Source: Ruegeria halocynthiae (lineage in GTDB: Bacteria; Pseudomonadota; Alphaproteobacteria; Rhodobacterales; Rhodobacteraceae). Taken from it: a stretch of DNA of 64,000 nucleotides. Both the position numbers and the translations under genes were made by a program. Position 1 is the first letter of the stretch. Every line of letters starts with the position of its first letter. Below the pieces are notes generated by a model. It was not told where the DNA came from, made no database searches, and worked only from the letters and a program-made list of their open reading frames with translations. The stretch lies in NCBI RefSeq assembly GCF_900106805.1, contig NZ_FNNP01000001.1, positions 930,001 through 994,000 of the forward strand. The letters run 5' to 3'. Shown here one piece after another: positions 28,069 through 37,040 of the stretch.

Positions 28069-29181
28069 TCAGCTCATCGCAAGCGCATCTTCAAGCACCG
28101 AAACCACCGCTTCGTGCGAAACATCAGATGTGACGAAGGCCTGCCCGATCCCACGCGCCAGTACGAACCGCAACTGACCATCCAGTACTTTTTTGTCCTG
28201 CGCCATCAGGTCAACCAGCGCTTCCGCGCCCGGCAACTCCCCTGGAATATCCGCTAGATCGGTCTTCATGCCCATCTTGCGCAAATGCGCCCTTACACGG
28301 CTCGGGTCTTCCTGCGGACACAGCCCTAACCGCGAAGACGTTTCAAACGCCAGTGCGCAACCGATGGCAACGCCTTCACCATGCAGCAAACGGTCAGAAT
28401 ACCCTGTTGCCGCCTCAAGCGCGTGACAGAAAGTATGGCCCAGATTGAGCAGCGCGCGGTCGCCTTGCTCGGTCTCATCACGTGCAACAATATCTGCCTT
28501 CATCTGGACAGAGCGTGTGACAGCCTGAACCCGCGCCGCCATATCTCCCGACGCCAACAGCGGGCCATTGACCTCGAGCCATTCAAAGAACGCGGCGTCG
28601 CCCAGCAGTCCGTATTTAACGACCTCGCCGTATCCGGCCAATAAGTCCCGCGCCTGCAGTGTACCCAACACGGCCGTATCGGCCAAAACCAGAGATGGCT
28701 GGTGAAAGGCGCCGATCAGGTTCTTGCCCTGAGGTGCGTTGATCCCGGTCTTGCCTCCGACCGAGCTGTCCACCTGCGCCAGCAGCGATGTCGGTATCTG
28801 CACAAAGCGCACCCCGCGCCGCATCACCGCAGCGGCAAAGCCTGCCAAATCGCCGATCACGCCGCCTCCGAGTGCGACTACGATGTCATTCCGTTCGACC
28901 TTTTCCGCCAGTAGCCATTCCACCGCACGTTCAAAATGAGGCCAACTTTTGGTCGCTTCACCCGCCGGCAACGCCAGTGCGCTCATCTCGATCCCGGCTG
29001 AGGCCAAACCGTCGCGCAACGCATCCAGGTGCATGTCAGCGACAGTATCATCTGTCAAAACTGCAACGCGCGGACGCTGCAGCAACGGAGCGATCCGCGC
29101 CCCCGCCTGAGTTATAAGGCCGGGGCCGATTTCGACATCATAAGAACGTTCGGCCAAGTCAACATGTACGGTCTGATGCAT
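28069..29181 (-). CDS. aroB: 3-Dehydroquinate synthase
   Basis: Second enzyme of the shikimate pathway, NAD- and metal-dependent. The 370-residue protein contains the NAD-binding GGGVIGDLAGFAAAVMRRG, the substrate loop KTGINAPQGKNLIG, and metal ligands in LNLGHTFCHALEAATG and LLHGEGVAIG. The start ATG overlaps the TAA of aroK by one base (TAATG), so translation is coupled. This aroK-aroB order is standard in proteobacteria. Confidence 0.97.
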   Translation of the reverse strand: MHQTVHVDLAERSYDVEIGPGLITQAGARIAPLLQRPRVAVLTDDTVADMHLDALRDGLASAGIEMSALALPAGEATKSWPHFERAVEWLLAEKVERNDIVVALGGGVIGDLAGFAAAVMRRGVRFVQIPTSLLAQVDSSVGGKTGINAPQGKNLIGAFHQPSLVLADTAVLGTLQARDLLAGYGEVVKYGLLGDAAFFEWLEVNGPLLASGDMAARVQAVTRSVQMKADIVARDETEQGDRALLNLGHTFCHALEAATGYSDRLLHGEGVAIGCALAFETSSRLGLCPQEDPSRVRAHLRKMGMKTDLADIPGELPGAEALVDLMAQDKKVLDGQLRFVLARGIGQAFVTSDVSHEAVVSVLEDALAMS

Positions 29182-29768
29182 TAATTCCGTTCCAAAATAT
29201 CAGGGCGTGTCAGCAGTGCCGCAATCACCCGATTCACCATATCTTCGATTGCGGTTTCGCCGTCCGAGTCGGCCACCAGGTCAGCCTGCTCATAGATCGG
29301 CACACGCGCTTCGTACAAAGCACTCAGCGTTGCATATGGATCTTCCGTGCGCAGCAGCGGGCGTGTGTCCTTGTGTTTGACACGATTCCACAACACGTTC
29401 AGCTCAGCCCGCAACCAAACCGACGCTCCGCGATCCGAGATCATACCGCGGTTACCTTCCGCCAGAAACGCGCCACCACCGGTCGAAAGGATGCCTTTTT
29501 TTTCGTCCAGAAGCCGCCCAATGACCTGGCTTTCCTTGCTGCGAAAGAAGGACTCTCCGTCGCGGGCAAAGATTTCCGGGATGGTCATATTGGCCGCTGA
29601 TTCGATTTCGGCATCGCTATCGAGAAACGGAACACCAAGCCGCGCCGCAAGTGCACGGCCCACAGCGGTCTTGCCCGCCCCCATCATTCCGACCAAAACG
29701 ACGGTTTTGTGCAGTTGATACTGCGTCACTGTGTCGGAAGTTACCGTGTTATGCTTAATTTCGCTCAT
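29181..29768 (-). CDS. aroK: Shikimate kinase
   Basis: Phosphorylates shikimate with ATP. The 195-residue protein has Walker A VGMMGAGKTAVGRAL (26-40), the substrate aspartate in FLDSDAEIE, arginine in SFFRSKESQV, and the shikimate-binding GGGAFLAEGNRG. An N-terminal extension of about 20 residues precedes the usual start; an internal start near HKTVVLVG has no ATG, so the long form stands. It is divergent from a small membrane protein gene. Confidence 0.96.
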   Translation of the reverse strand: MSEIKHNTVTSDTVTQYQLHKTVVLVGMMGAGKTAVGRALAARLGVPFLDSDAEIESAANMTIPEIFARDGESFFRSKESQVIGRLLDEKKGILSTGGGAFLAEGNRGMISDRGASVWLRAELNVLWNRVKHKDTRPLLRTEDPYATLSALYEARVPIYEQADLVADSDGETAIEDMVNRVIAALLTRPDILERN

Positions 29769-29847
29769 TTCGTCGTGAATGACGTGATCTTGAGAAAAAT
29801 GCTAGTTATAACTTGGCCAAAAGCAAAAATTGAGGCAGCGTTCACCC

Positions 29848-29997
29848 ATGGGCCGTTTGATCAAGTTCCTGATTTACCTCATCTGCCTGTGTTTCATCGG
29901 GCTGGTGGGGTATGCCTATATCGGGCCGTATTTCGGCGCGGACTTTTCCGCCCCGCAAAATGAAGTCCGAGAACCGGTCATCCTGAATGCCGACTAG
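29848..29997 (+). CDS. Small single-span membrane protein (49 residues)
   Basis: A short gene easily missed. ATG 29848 opens 49 codons ending TAG 29995-29997. The protein starts MGRLIKFLIYLICLCFIG, a clear membrane span after a basic tip, and continues GPYFGADFSAP to a short acidic tail. A GAGGCAG ribosome site lies upstream. Its 3' end overlaps the next gene's ATG (29987) by 11 bases, so the two are translationally coupled. It is divergent from aroK. The hydrophobic pattern, ribosome site and overlap support a real gene; no function is known to me. Confidence 0.8.
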   Translation: MGRLIKFLIYLICLCFIGLVGYAYIGPYFGADFSAPQNEVREPVILNAD

Positions 29998-31513
29998 AGC
30001 AACTTTACTGGCGCTCTTTCTGGCCGGATCCGCACAAGCACAAACACAAGAGCCATTGTCGGTCATCGACTGGCTGACAGACCCGCCAGAGAATCTGCCG
30101 GGCACGGTACTTATGGAACCTCCGGTAACCCAGACAGGAATGCAGCCGGATGTGCAGGTCACTCCGCTTGATGCGCTATCGCCTCCACTGGGTTTGGTGG
30201 CATCTTCAGTCACAGGGTTACCGGTGGATTTGTGGCAAAGCAGCGATGCCGACCGTTTGGCCGAGTTGATCTCGCAGGTGAGGGTCAAGTCCAATCCCGC
30301 GATGCAACGTCTGCTGTTTACCCTGCTTCTGTCCGAAGCCCGGCCCCCGGCCGGAGGGCAGACGAAAGACGCGCTGCTGATGGCGCGGCTGGATCGGCTG
30401 ATGCAATTGGGTGCCTCCGATCCGGTGCAGTCATTGGTTCAGCTGGCCGGTCCGACCGATACGCAGGACCGTTTCAAGCGCTGGTTCGATGCCACATTAC
30501 TGACCGGTGACGAAGACCGAAGTTGTACTGCCCTGATCGCTCAACCAAATTTGTCGAGGAACTACGCCGCGCAAATCTTCTGTAAAGCACGCCGAGGGGA
30601 TTGGTCCTCTGCTGCGCTGACACTCGAAGCTGCACACGCGCTGCAGGTCTTGCCCGAAGATCAGCTCGCCCTGCTCGATCGCTTTCTCAGCCCTGAATTG
30701 TTCGAAGGGGCAGAATACCTTCCTCAACCCGACGATCCCGATCCGCTTACCTTCCGAATTTTCGAGGCAATCGGTGAGCGTCTGCCCACAGCATCTCTGC
30801 CCCGGGCCTTTGCAAACGCCGATCTGCGGGATGTGGCCGGATGGAAGGCTCAGATCGAGGCTGCTGAACGGCTGACGCGGATTGGCGCGCTGACGCCGAA
30901 CCAATTGCTTGGCCTATATACCGAGCGCTCCCCTGCTGCCTCGGGCGCTGTATGGGACCGTGTATCCGCTATTCAAAAGTTCGAAGCCGCACTAGAAACC
31001 GGGGATCCGGAAGCTGTTTCAAAAGCTTTAACCCCTGTTTGGGCACAGATGAAGACGGTTGATCTGGAGGTGCCTTTCGCCGAATTGTTTGCCCCGCGCT
31101 TGGTATCATTGACGTTGCCCAATATGACCACCGAAAACCTCCGTTGGCGCATTCTGCTTTTGTCCGAGCTTTATGAGGACGCGGCGCGCACGATGCCCAA
31201 CGAGTCGGACGCTAACATGTTTCTGTCGGCGCTCGCGCAAGGCGATCCACAGCGCGCGCCCTCGCCTACACCACAGGCAGATGCCATTTCGCAGGGTTTT
31301 GCCTGGTCTGCACCCATCCCATCGGACATAAATACGTTGCTGATCAACGATCAGTTGGGCGAGGCCATTCTGGAGACGATGCAATTGTTCGCCCATGGCG
31401 CGCGTGGCAACCTTGTGGACCTGACAGCAGCGATTGCCACATTCCGTCGTGTCGGGCTCGAGGACACCGCGCGCCGGGCCGCATTGCAGATAATGATCCT
31501 GAACGAGGATTAG
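29987..31513 (+). CDS. Exported protein of unknown function, upstream of xerD
   Basis: A 508-residue protein with a signal peptide (MPTRATLLALFLAGSAQAQ). After it comes a proline-rich segment (WLTDPPENLPGT). The rest is mainly alpha-helical and leucine/alanine rich, like a helical-repeat scaffold; I see no catalytic motif. Two cysteines (Cys in DRSCTALIAQ and QIFCKARRG) could form a disulfide. It overlaps the small membrane protein gene and ends two bases before xerD, so all three are one unit. A periplasmic role linked to division or cell-wall processes would be an inference from position only. Confidence 0.82.
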   Translation: MPTRATLLALFLAGSAQAQTQEPLSVIDWLTDPPENLPGTVLMEPPVTQTGMQPDVQVTPLDALSPPLGLVASSVTGLPVDLWQSSDADRLAELISQVRVKSNPAMQRLLFTLLLSEARPPAGGQTKDALLMARLDRLMQLGASDPVQSLVQLAGPTDTQDRFKRWFDATLLTGDEDRSCTALIAQPNLSRNYAAQIFCKARRGDWSSAALTLEAAHALQVLPEDQLALLDRFLSPELFEGAEYLPQPDDPDPLTFRIFEAIGERLPTASLPRAFANADLRDVAGWKAQIEAAERLTRIGALTPNQLLGLYTERSPAASGAVWDRVSAIQKFEAALETGDPEAVSKALTPVWAQMKTVDLEVPFAELFAPRLVSLTLPNMTTENLRWRILLLSELYEDAARTMPNESDANMFLSALAQGDPQRAPSPTPQADAISQGFAWSAPIPSDINTLLINDQLGEAILETMQLFAHGARGNLVDLTAAIATFRRVGLEDTARRAALQIMILNED

Positions 31514-31515
31514 GG

Positions 31516-32472
31516 ATGACCACACCATCGTCTCAGGATTTATGGATTTCCACCTTTCTCGAAGCGCAAGCTGCCGAACTTGGTGCAGCAACCAACACCC
31601 TGCTTGCCTACGGACGAGACCTTAAGGATTTCTCTGACTGGTTGGTGCGATGCAAATCTGACTTTGCCGAAGCAGACCGAGACAGGATCGAAGGCTACCT
31701 GATCGACTGCGATGCTCAGGGTCTGTCCCGTTCGACACGGGCACGACGGTTGTCGGCGATCAAGCAGTTGTATCGCTTTGCTTTTGAAGAAGGATGGCTT
31801 GACAGTAACCCCGCTATCCAGATCAAAGGTCCTGGACGCGCGAAACGACTGCCCAAAACGCTGGATGTGCCCGAAATCGACCGCCTGCTTTCCGCAGCAC
31901 GCCGAACGGGTCGATCCGACGCAGACAAAATTCGCAACACCTGCCTGATGGAGCTTCTTTACGCCACAGGGATGCGGGTGACAGAGCTGGTGTCGTTGCC
32001 GGTAAGTTCTGCCAGGGGTGATCCTCAAATGCTGCTAGTCCTTGGCAAGGGCGGCAAAGAGCGGATGGTTCCGTTGTCCCCGCCTGCCCGCGAGGCGTTA
32101 AGCAATTGGTTAAAGGCCCGCGACGCGGCTGAGGAACAAGCGATTGCGAAAGGGGCGCAAGCGTCACGCTTTCTGTTTCCCTCGCGCGGGAAATCAGGGC
32201 ATCTCACACGGCATCGCTTTTTTCTGCTGGTCAAGGAATTGGCCGTCGAGGGCGGTGTTTCGCCTGAAAAGGTAACCCCGCATACGCTGCGCCATGCGTT
32301 TGCCACGCACCTGCTTGCCAATGGCGCGGATTTGCGCTCGATCCAGACACTTCTGGGCCATGCGGACGTCGCCACAACTGAGATTTACACACATGTTTTG
32401 GATGAACGCCTGACCGAACTGGTGCTGAAACACCACCCGCTTGCCAAAGATGACAGGTCTGATCAGGGCTAA
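31516..32472 (+). CDS. xerD: Tyrosine recombinase XerD
   Basis: Resolves chromosome dimers at dif with XerC and FtsK. The 318-residue protein has an N-terminal SAM-like core-binding domain (about 5-95) and a catalytic domain with Arg154 (GMRVTELVSL), Lys178 or Lys181 in LGKGGKERMVPL, His256 and Arg259 (HTLRHAFATHLL), His282 (LLGHADVATTEIYTH) and nucleophile Tyr291. All are in place. Its location in a housekeeping operon and the lack of att-like repeats argue against a phage integrase. Confidence 0.93.
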   Translation: MTTPSSQDLWISTFLEAQAAELGAATNTLLAYGRDLKDFSDWLVRCKSDFAEADRDRIEGYLIDCDAQGLSRSTRARRLSAIKQLYRFAFEEGWLDSNPAIQIKGPGRAKRLPKTLDVPEIDRLLSAARRTGRSDADKIRNTCLMELLYATGMRVTELVSLPVSSARGDPQMLLVLGKGGKERMVPLSPPAREALSNWLKARDAAEEQAIAKGAQASRFLFPSRGKSGHLTRHRFFLLVKELAVEGGVSPEKVTPHTLRHAFATHLLANGADLRSIQTLLGHADVATTEIYTHVLDERLTELVLKHHPLAKDDRSDQG

Positions 32473-32535
32473 CCCCTTGATTGGAAGGGGTCGCAACCCC
32501 ATAACGGATGCAGCAACAAGTATAACTTAGGACCA

Positions 32536-33843
32536 ATGGAACCCACCTCTTCTTTGCTTGACAGCGCATTCTGGATCACGACCGGATCAATTTTCCTTCT
32601 CCTAGTGCTATCAGGCTTTTTCTCTGGCTCAGAAACGGCGCTGACCGCGTCGTCGCGCGGAAAACTGAGGGCACAGGCCGACAAAGGTTCGCGCGGGGCG
32701 CAGAAGGCGCTGGATATTACCGACGACAATGAGCGTCTGATCGGCTCGGTCCTGCTGGGCAATAACCTTGTGAACATCCTTGCTGCCTCGCTGGCCACTG
32801 CCTTGTTTACAAGGCTGTTCGGCGAAAGTGGTGTGGCGCTGGCGACGTTGGTAATGACCCTGCTGGTGCTGATCTTTGCTGAAGTGCTGCCCAAGACCTA
32901 CGCAATTACCAACGCAGAAAAGGCCGCCGCCTTGGTCGCGCCCGTTATCGGCGTTGTTGTAACTGTGTTTTCACCGGTCGTTGCGGCCGTGCGGCTTTTG
33001 GTGCGCGGTGTGCTGCGCCTGTTTGGCGTACAGATCGACCCGGACAGCAACATTCTTGCGGTGCGGGAAGAAATCGCCGGCGCGCTGCAGCTGGGCCATT
33101 CCGAGGGCGTGGTCGAAAAGGAAGATCGCGACCGTATTCTGGGCGCGCTGGATCTGGGCGACCGCGCGGTGGAAGAAATCATGCTCCACCGTTCTAACAT
33201 CGAGATGATCGACGCGGATGACGAACCCGAGGCGATCCTGAAACAATGTCTGGAAAGCCCACACACCCGCCTACCGGTGTTCCGCGAAGAACAGGAAAAC
33301 ATTGTGGGTGTCGTTCACGCCAAGGACCTGTTCCGAGCGATGTATGCCGAGGTTGGCGGTGCGGATGGGGACCCGGAGCGGCTCAAGAATTTCGACATCG
33401 CAAAGGTTGCCAATGATCCTTATTTCGTGCCTGAAACCACCACGCTTGACGACCAGATGCGCGAATTTCTCAGGATGCACAGCCATTTCGCGCTGGTCGT
33501 GGACGAGTATGGCTCGCTGCGCGGGCTGATCACACTCGAAGATATTCTGGAAGAGATTGTGGGCGAGATTGCCGACGAGTTCGACATCGACGAAGAAGTG
33601 CCCGTCACCCGCACCGACGATGGTCAATTCCTTGTCGAAGGCGCGATGACCATCCGCGACGCCAACCGTGCGCTTGACTGGTTTCTTCCGGATGATGAGG
33701 CCAACACGCTTGCTGGGCTGGTGATTCATGAGGCTCAGATGATCCCGATCGTGGGTCAAGTGTTCTCGTTTCACGGCTTCCGGTTCGAGGTCACAGCGCG
33801 CGAAGGCAACCGGATTACTGGGCTGAAGGTGCGCCCTCTTTAA
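32536..33843 (+). CDS. CNNM/CorC-type membrane protein with CBS pair
   Basis: A 435-residue protein of the HlyC/CorC (UPF0053) family. The N-terminal CNNM domain (about 10-200) has four spans and the FFSGSETALTA motif. A CBS pair follows (about 215-345, with PVFREEQENIVGVVHAKDL and VVDEYGSLRGLITLEDILEEI), then a transporter-associated domain (about 350-430). Such proteins are linked to magnesium or cobalt efflux. No start problem: ATG 32536 after a 63-base gap from xerD. It may be transcribed with xerD. Confidence 0.93.
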   Translation: MEPTSSLLDSAFWITTGSIFLLLVLSGFFSGSETALTASSRGKLRAQADKGSRGAQKALDITDDNERLIGSVLLGNNLVNILAASLATALFTRLFGESGVALATLVMTLLVLIFAEVLPKTYAITNAEKAAALVAPVIGVVVTVFSPVVAAVRLLVRGVLRLFGVQIDPDSNILAVREEIAGALQLGHSEGVVEKEDRDRILGALDLGDRAVEEIMLHRSNIEMIDADDEPEAILKQCLESPHTRLPVFREEQENIVGVVHAKDLFRAMYAEVGGADGDPERLKNFDIAKVANDPYFVPETTTLDDQMREFLRMHSHFALVVDEYGSLRGLITLEDILEEIVGEIADEFDIDEEVPVTRTDDGQFLVEGAMTIRDANRALDWFLPDDEANTLAGLVIHEAQMIPIVGQVFSFHGFRFEVTAREGNRITGLKVRPL

Positions 33844-33948
33844 TCTAGGCAACGCGCGCGCTCGGCAAGCGACGCGTGGTGTCGCGAACGGAACAGTATT
33901 GCACCGGAGCCCTCGGCAGGCTCTGCCAAAATCCGAGGGAGATGCATC

Positions 33949-36366
33949 GTGAAAACCACCACTCGTGTCGCAGTAATCGGAGGCGGCGTCGTCGGATGCT
34001 CGGTTCTCTATCACCTGACCAAGCTTGGCTGGTCGGATGTCATGCTGTTGGAACGCTCAGAGCTGACGAGTGGTTCTACCTGGCACGCGGCGGGCGGGTT
34101 TCACACGCTGAACGGCGATACAAACATGGCGGCTCTGCAGGGCTATACCATCCGGCTTTATAAAGAACTGGAAGAAATCACCGGCATGTCCTGTGGCCTG
34201 CACCATGTCGGCGGGGTTACTCTGGCTGACAATCAGGACCGGTTCGACATGCTGCTGGCCGAGCGCGCCAAGCACCGGTTCATGGGCCTTGAAACCGAGA
34301 TCGTCGGCCCGGATGAGATCAAAAAGATTGCTCCGATCACTAATACCGATGGCATTCTGGGTGCACTCTACGATCCGCTGGACGGGCATCTCGATCCATC
34401 TGGCACGACACACGCCTATGCCAAGGCCGCTCGCATGGGAGGCGCCACAATCGAAACGCATTGCATGGTGCGCGAGACCAACCAGCGCCCAGATGGCAGT
34501 TGGGACGTGGTGACCGACAAGGGAACTATTCATGCCGAACATATCGTCAATGCGGGCGGTCTGTGGGCGCGTGAGGTGGGGGCGATGGCGGGTATCTACT
34601 TCCCGCTGCATCCGATGGAGCATCAGTATCTGGTCACCGACAGCATTCCGGAGATCGAGGCCATCATCGACGCAGGCGGCGAACACCCGCATGTGATGGA
34701 CCCCGCCGGAGAAAGCTATCTGCGGCAGGAAGGGCGCGGGCTGTGCATTGGCTTCTACGAACAACCCTGCAAACCTTGGGCGGTTGATGGCACCCCTTGG
34801 GAGTTTGGCCATGAATTGCTGCCCGATGACTTCGACAAGATCACCGACAGCATCGAATTCGCTTACCAGCGCTTCCCGGTATTGGCCGAGGCGGGTGTCA
34901 AATCGGTCATCCATGGCCCGTTTACCTTTGCCCCGGACGGCAACCCTCTGGTCGGGCCTGTGCCCGGCGTACGCAACTATTGGTCGGCCTGTGGGGTCAT
35001 GGCAGGTTTCAGCCAGGGCGGCGGCGTTGGTTTGACCCTCGCGCAATGGATGATCGAAGGCGAACCTGAGCGCGATGTATTTGCCATGGATGTAGCACGG
35101 TTTGGAGACTGGATCAGCCCGGGCTATACGCGCCCCAAGGTGGTCGAAAACTATCAAAAGCGGTTCAGCGTCGCCTATCCCAACGAGGAACTGCCTGCCG
35201 CACGCCCAAATCGAACCACGCCCATGTATGATATCTTCAGCGATCTCGGCGCCGTCTGGGGACAGCAATATGGTTTAGAGGTTCCGAACTACTTTGCGCA
35301 GGGTGATGAACCCAGTTTCGAAACCCCTTCATTCCGCCGTTCCAACGCATTTGAAGCCACTGGCCGCGAAGTCCGCGCCGTGCGGGAGGGCGTGGGGATC
35401 AACGAAGTCCACAATTTCGGCAAATACCGCATCACCGGATCTGATGCCCGCGCATGGCTGGACCGCATCATGGCGGGTCGCATACCCAAACCGGGTCGTG
35501 TCTCGCTGACGCCGATGTTGTCCCCTAAAGGCAAATTGATCGGCGATTTCACCATTTCCTGTCTGCACGAGGGTCTGTTTCACCTCACTGCCTCTTACGG
35601 CAGTCAGGCATTCCATATGCGCTGGTTCCTGCAAAATCAGGGCGAAGGTGTTGGAATCGAAAACATCAGCGATCGGTTGAACGGGTTCCAGATTGCCGGC
35701 CCAAAGGCGACAGAGGTTCTTTCGGCCAGCACACGCGATGATGCCTGCTCTCTCAGATTTCTGGACGTCCGCGAGATGAACATTGGCATGACCGACTGTA
35801 TCGTTCAGCGCGTCAGCTATACCGGGGATCTGGGCTATGAAATCTATTGCGATCCAATGGCTCAGAGGCAGCTTTGGTGGACGTTGTGGCAAGCAGGTCA
35901 GCCCCACAGCATCACACCTTTTGGAATGCGCGCGATGATGAGTCTGCGTCTCGACAAGTTCTTTGGCTCGTGGATGAGCGAGTTTTCTCCCGACTATACC
36001 GCGGCGGAAACTGGTTTGGATCGTTTCATTTCTTTCTCAAAAAACAGTGACTTCGTGGGTCGCACAGCCACCGAAACCGAGCGCACAGTCGGTGTCGGGC
36101 GCCGGCTGGTTGCGTTCGAAGTCGACGCAGCGGATGCGGACGTTAACGCTTACGAGCCGATCTGGCTTGATGGTGCGGTTGTTGGATTCTGTACATCAGG
36201 TGGATATTCCCACTATGCGCGCAAATCCGTCGCAATGGGGTTCCTGCCAACCGAACACGTCTCAGCCGGCCGCGAAGTCGAGATCGAGATACTTGGGCAG
36301 ATGTGCAAGGCGCGCGTGATCACAACACCTCTGTTCGACACTGACGGCGCGAGAATGCGGGGATGA
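33949..36366 (+). CDS. Dimethylglycine/sarcosine dehydrogenase-like flavoprotein (DAO + GcvT)
   Basis: An 805-residue oxidative demethylase. Residues 5-370 form the FAD domain (VAVIGGGVVGCSVLYHL) with His46 in STWHAAGG, the position that binds FAD covalently in dimethylglycine dehydrogenases. A FAO_M-type linker (about 375-430) and a GcvT folate-binding domain (about 440-800; SYTGDLGYEIYC, FGMRAMMSLRLDKFFG) follow. It probably oxidises an N-methylated glycine and passes the one-carbon unit to tetrahydrofolate. Marine Rhodobacterales often use glycine betaine this way. The start is GTG, six bases after a GAGGGAG ribosome site. Substrate among close paralogues is uncertain. Confidence 0.92.
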   Translation: MKTTTRVAVIGGGVVGCSVLYHLTKLGWSDVMLLERSELTSGSTWHAAGGFHTLNGDTNMAALQGYTIRLYKELEEITGMSCGLHHVGGVTLADNQDRFDMLLAERAKHRFMGLETEIVGPDEIKKIAPITNTDGILGALYDPLDGHLDPSGTTHAYAKAARMGGATIETHCMVRETNQRPDGSWDVVTDKGTIHAEHIVNAGGLWAREVGAMAGIYFPLHPMEHQYLVTDSIPEIEAIIDAGGEHPHVMDPAGESYLRQEGRGLCIGFYEQPCKPWAVDGTPWEFGHELLPDDFDKITDSIEFAYQRFPVLAEAGVKSVIHGPFTFAPDGNPLVGPVPGVRNYWSACGVMAGFSQGGGVGLTLAQWMIEGEPERDVFAMDVARFGDWISPGYTRPKVVENYQKRFSVAYPNEELPAARPNRTTPMYDIFSDLGAVWGQQYGLEVPNYFAQGDEPSFETPSFRRSNAFEATGREVRAVREGVGINEVHNFGKYRITGSDARAWLDRIMAGRIPKPGRVSLTPMLSPKGKLIGDFTISCLHEGLFHLTASYGSQAFHMRWFLQNQGEGVGIENISDRLNGFQIAGPKATEVLSASTRDDACSLRFLDVREMNIGMTDCIVQRVSYTGDLGYEIYCDPMAQRQLWWTLWQAGQPHSITPFGMRAMMSLRLDKFFGSWMSEFSPDYTAAETGLDRFISFSKNSDFVGRTATETERTVGVGRRLVAFEVDAADADVNAYEPIWLDGAVVGFCTSGGYSHYARKSVAMGFLPTEHVSAGREVEIEILGQMCKARVITTPLFDTDGARMRG

Positions 36367-36397
36367 CTTAATCATCCCTTGGCGGCATGTTCGTGAA

Positions 36398-37012
36398 ATG
36401 ACCAAGATTCCCATCATCCTGCTCGCCGCCGGGCAATCCAGCCGAATGGGTGGTATCGACAAGTTGATGCAGCCGATAGAAGGCGTACCACTACTGCGTC
36501 GTATAGCTCAAAGGGCGCGCGCCGTTGGGCCCGTCATCGTCGCCCTGCCCCCGGCGCCTCATCCGCGCTTTGGGGCGCTGGAAGGTCTGGACGTGGTTAC
36601 AGTTGAAATTCCAGATGCCGACGAGGGTATGAATGCCAGCTTGCGGGGCGCAATGTCCTTGGTTCCCGTGAACGCGCCAGCGGCCATGATCCTGTTATCT
36701 GACCTGCCGGACCTCAGCGCAGATGATCTACGTGACGTTCTCCGTGCAGTCCACGCGCATCCCGACAACCTTGTTTGGCGCGGAGCGACCGAGGACGGCC
36801 TTCCCGGCCACCCGGTTGTCTTTGATCGGTCACTCTTTGCAGAACTTTCGGCACTTTCCGGCGATAGCGGCGCACATTCTGTTGTGAGGCGTTGTAAGGG
36901 CAAGGTTCATCTTCATCGACTGCCTGTGCAGAATGCCCTGCTTGATCTGGATACCCCTGATGACTGGGCGCGTTGGAAAACGAACCAGCCCTCAGGCCCG
37001 TCCCCGAAATGA
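36398..37012 (+). CDS. MocA/MobA-like nucleotidyltransferase
   Basis: A 204-residue NTP-transferase-fold protein. It starts IPIILLAAGQSSRMGGIDKL, the nucleotide-binding signature of the MobA/MocA group, then MILLSDLPDLSADDL (metal-binding aspartates) and a GLPGHPVVFDRSLF segment. MocA-type enzymes add CMP to molybdopterin for molybdenum hydroxylases. No molybdoenzyme lies nearby, so the exact substrate stays open. It follows the DAO-GcvT gene after 31 bases and may be in the same transcript. Confidence 0.88.
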   Translation: MTKIPIILLAAGQSSRMGGIDKLMQPIEGVPLLRRIAQRARAVGPVIVALPPAPHPRFGALEGLDVVTVEIPDADEGMNASLRGAMSLVPVNAPAAMILLSDLPDLSADDLRDVLRAVHAHPDNLVWRGATEDGLPGHPVVFDRSLFAELSALSGDSGAHSVVRRCKGKVHLHRLPVQNALLDLDTPDDWARWKTNQPSGPSPK

Positions 37013-37016
37013 ACAC

Positions 37017-37040
37017 GGCCCGGTCGTTGTCGACCGGGCC
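37017..37040. terminator. Strong hairpin after the MocA-like gene
   Basis: GGCCCGGTCG and CGACCGGGCC form a perfect 10-base-pair stem with a TTGT loop, four bases after the stop codon. The downstream sequence is GGTTGCCC, without a T run, so it is a stabilising or factor-assisted terminator rather than a classic one. Confidence 0.65.

Noticed and set aside
31516..32472. xerD gene as integrase of a mobile element
   Set aside because: It lies in a housekeeping-type operon, away from the tRNA, without direct repeats or phage genes.
34057..35268. Long open frame on the minus strand inside the DAO-GcvT gene (about 400 codons)
   Set aside because: It lies wholly opposite a clearly conserved gene, has no family motif, and arises from the codon bias of the real frame.
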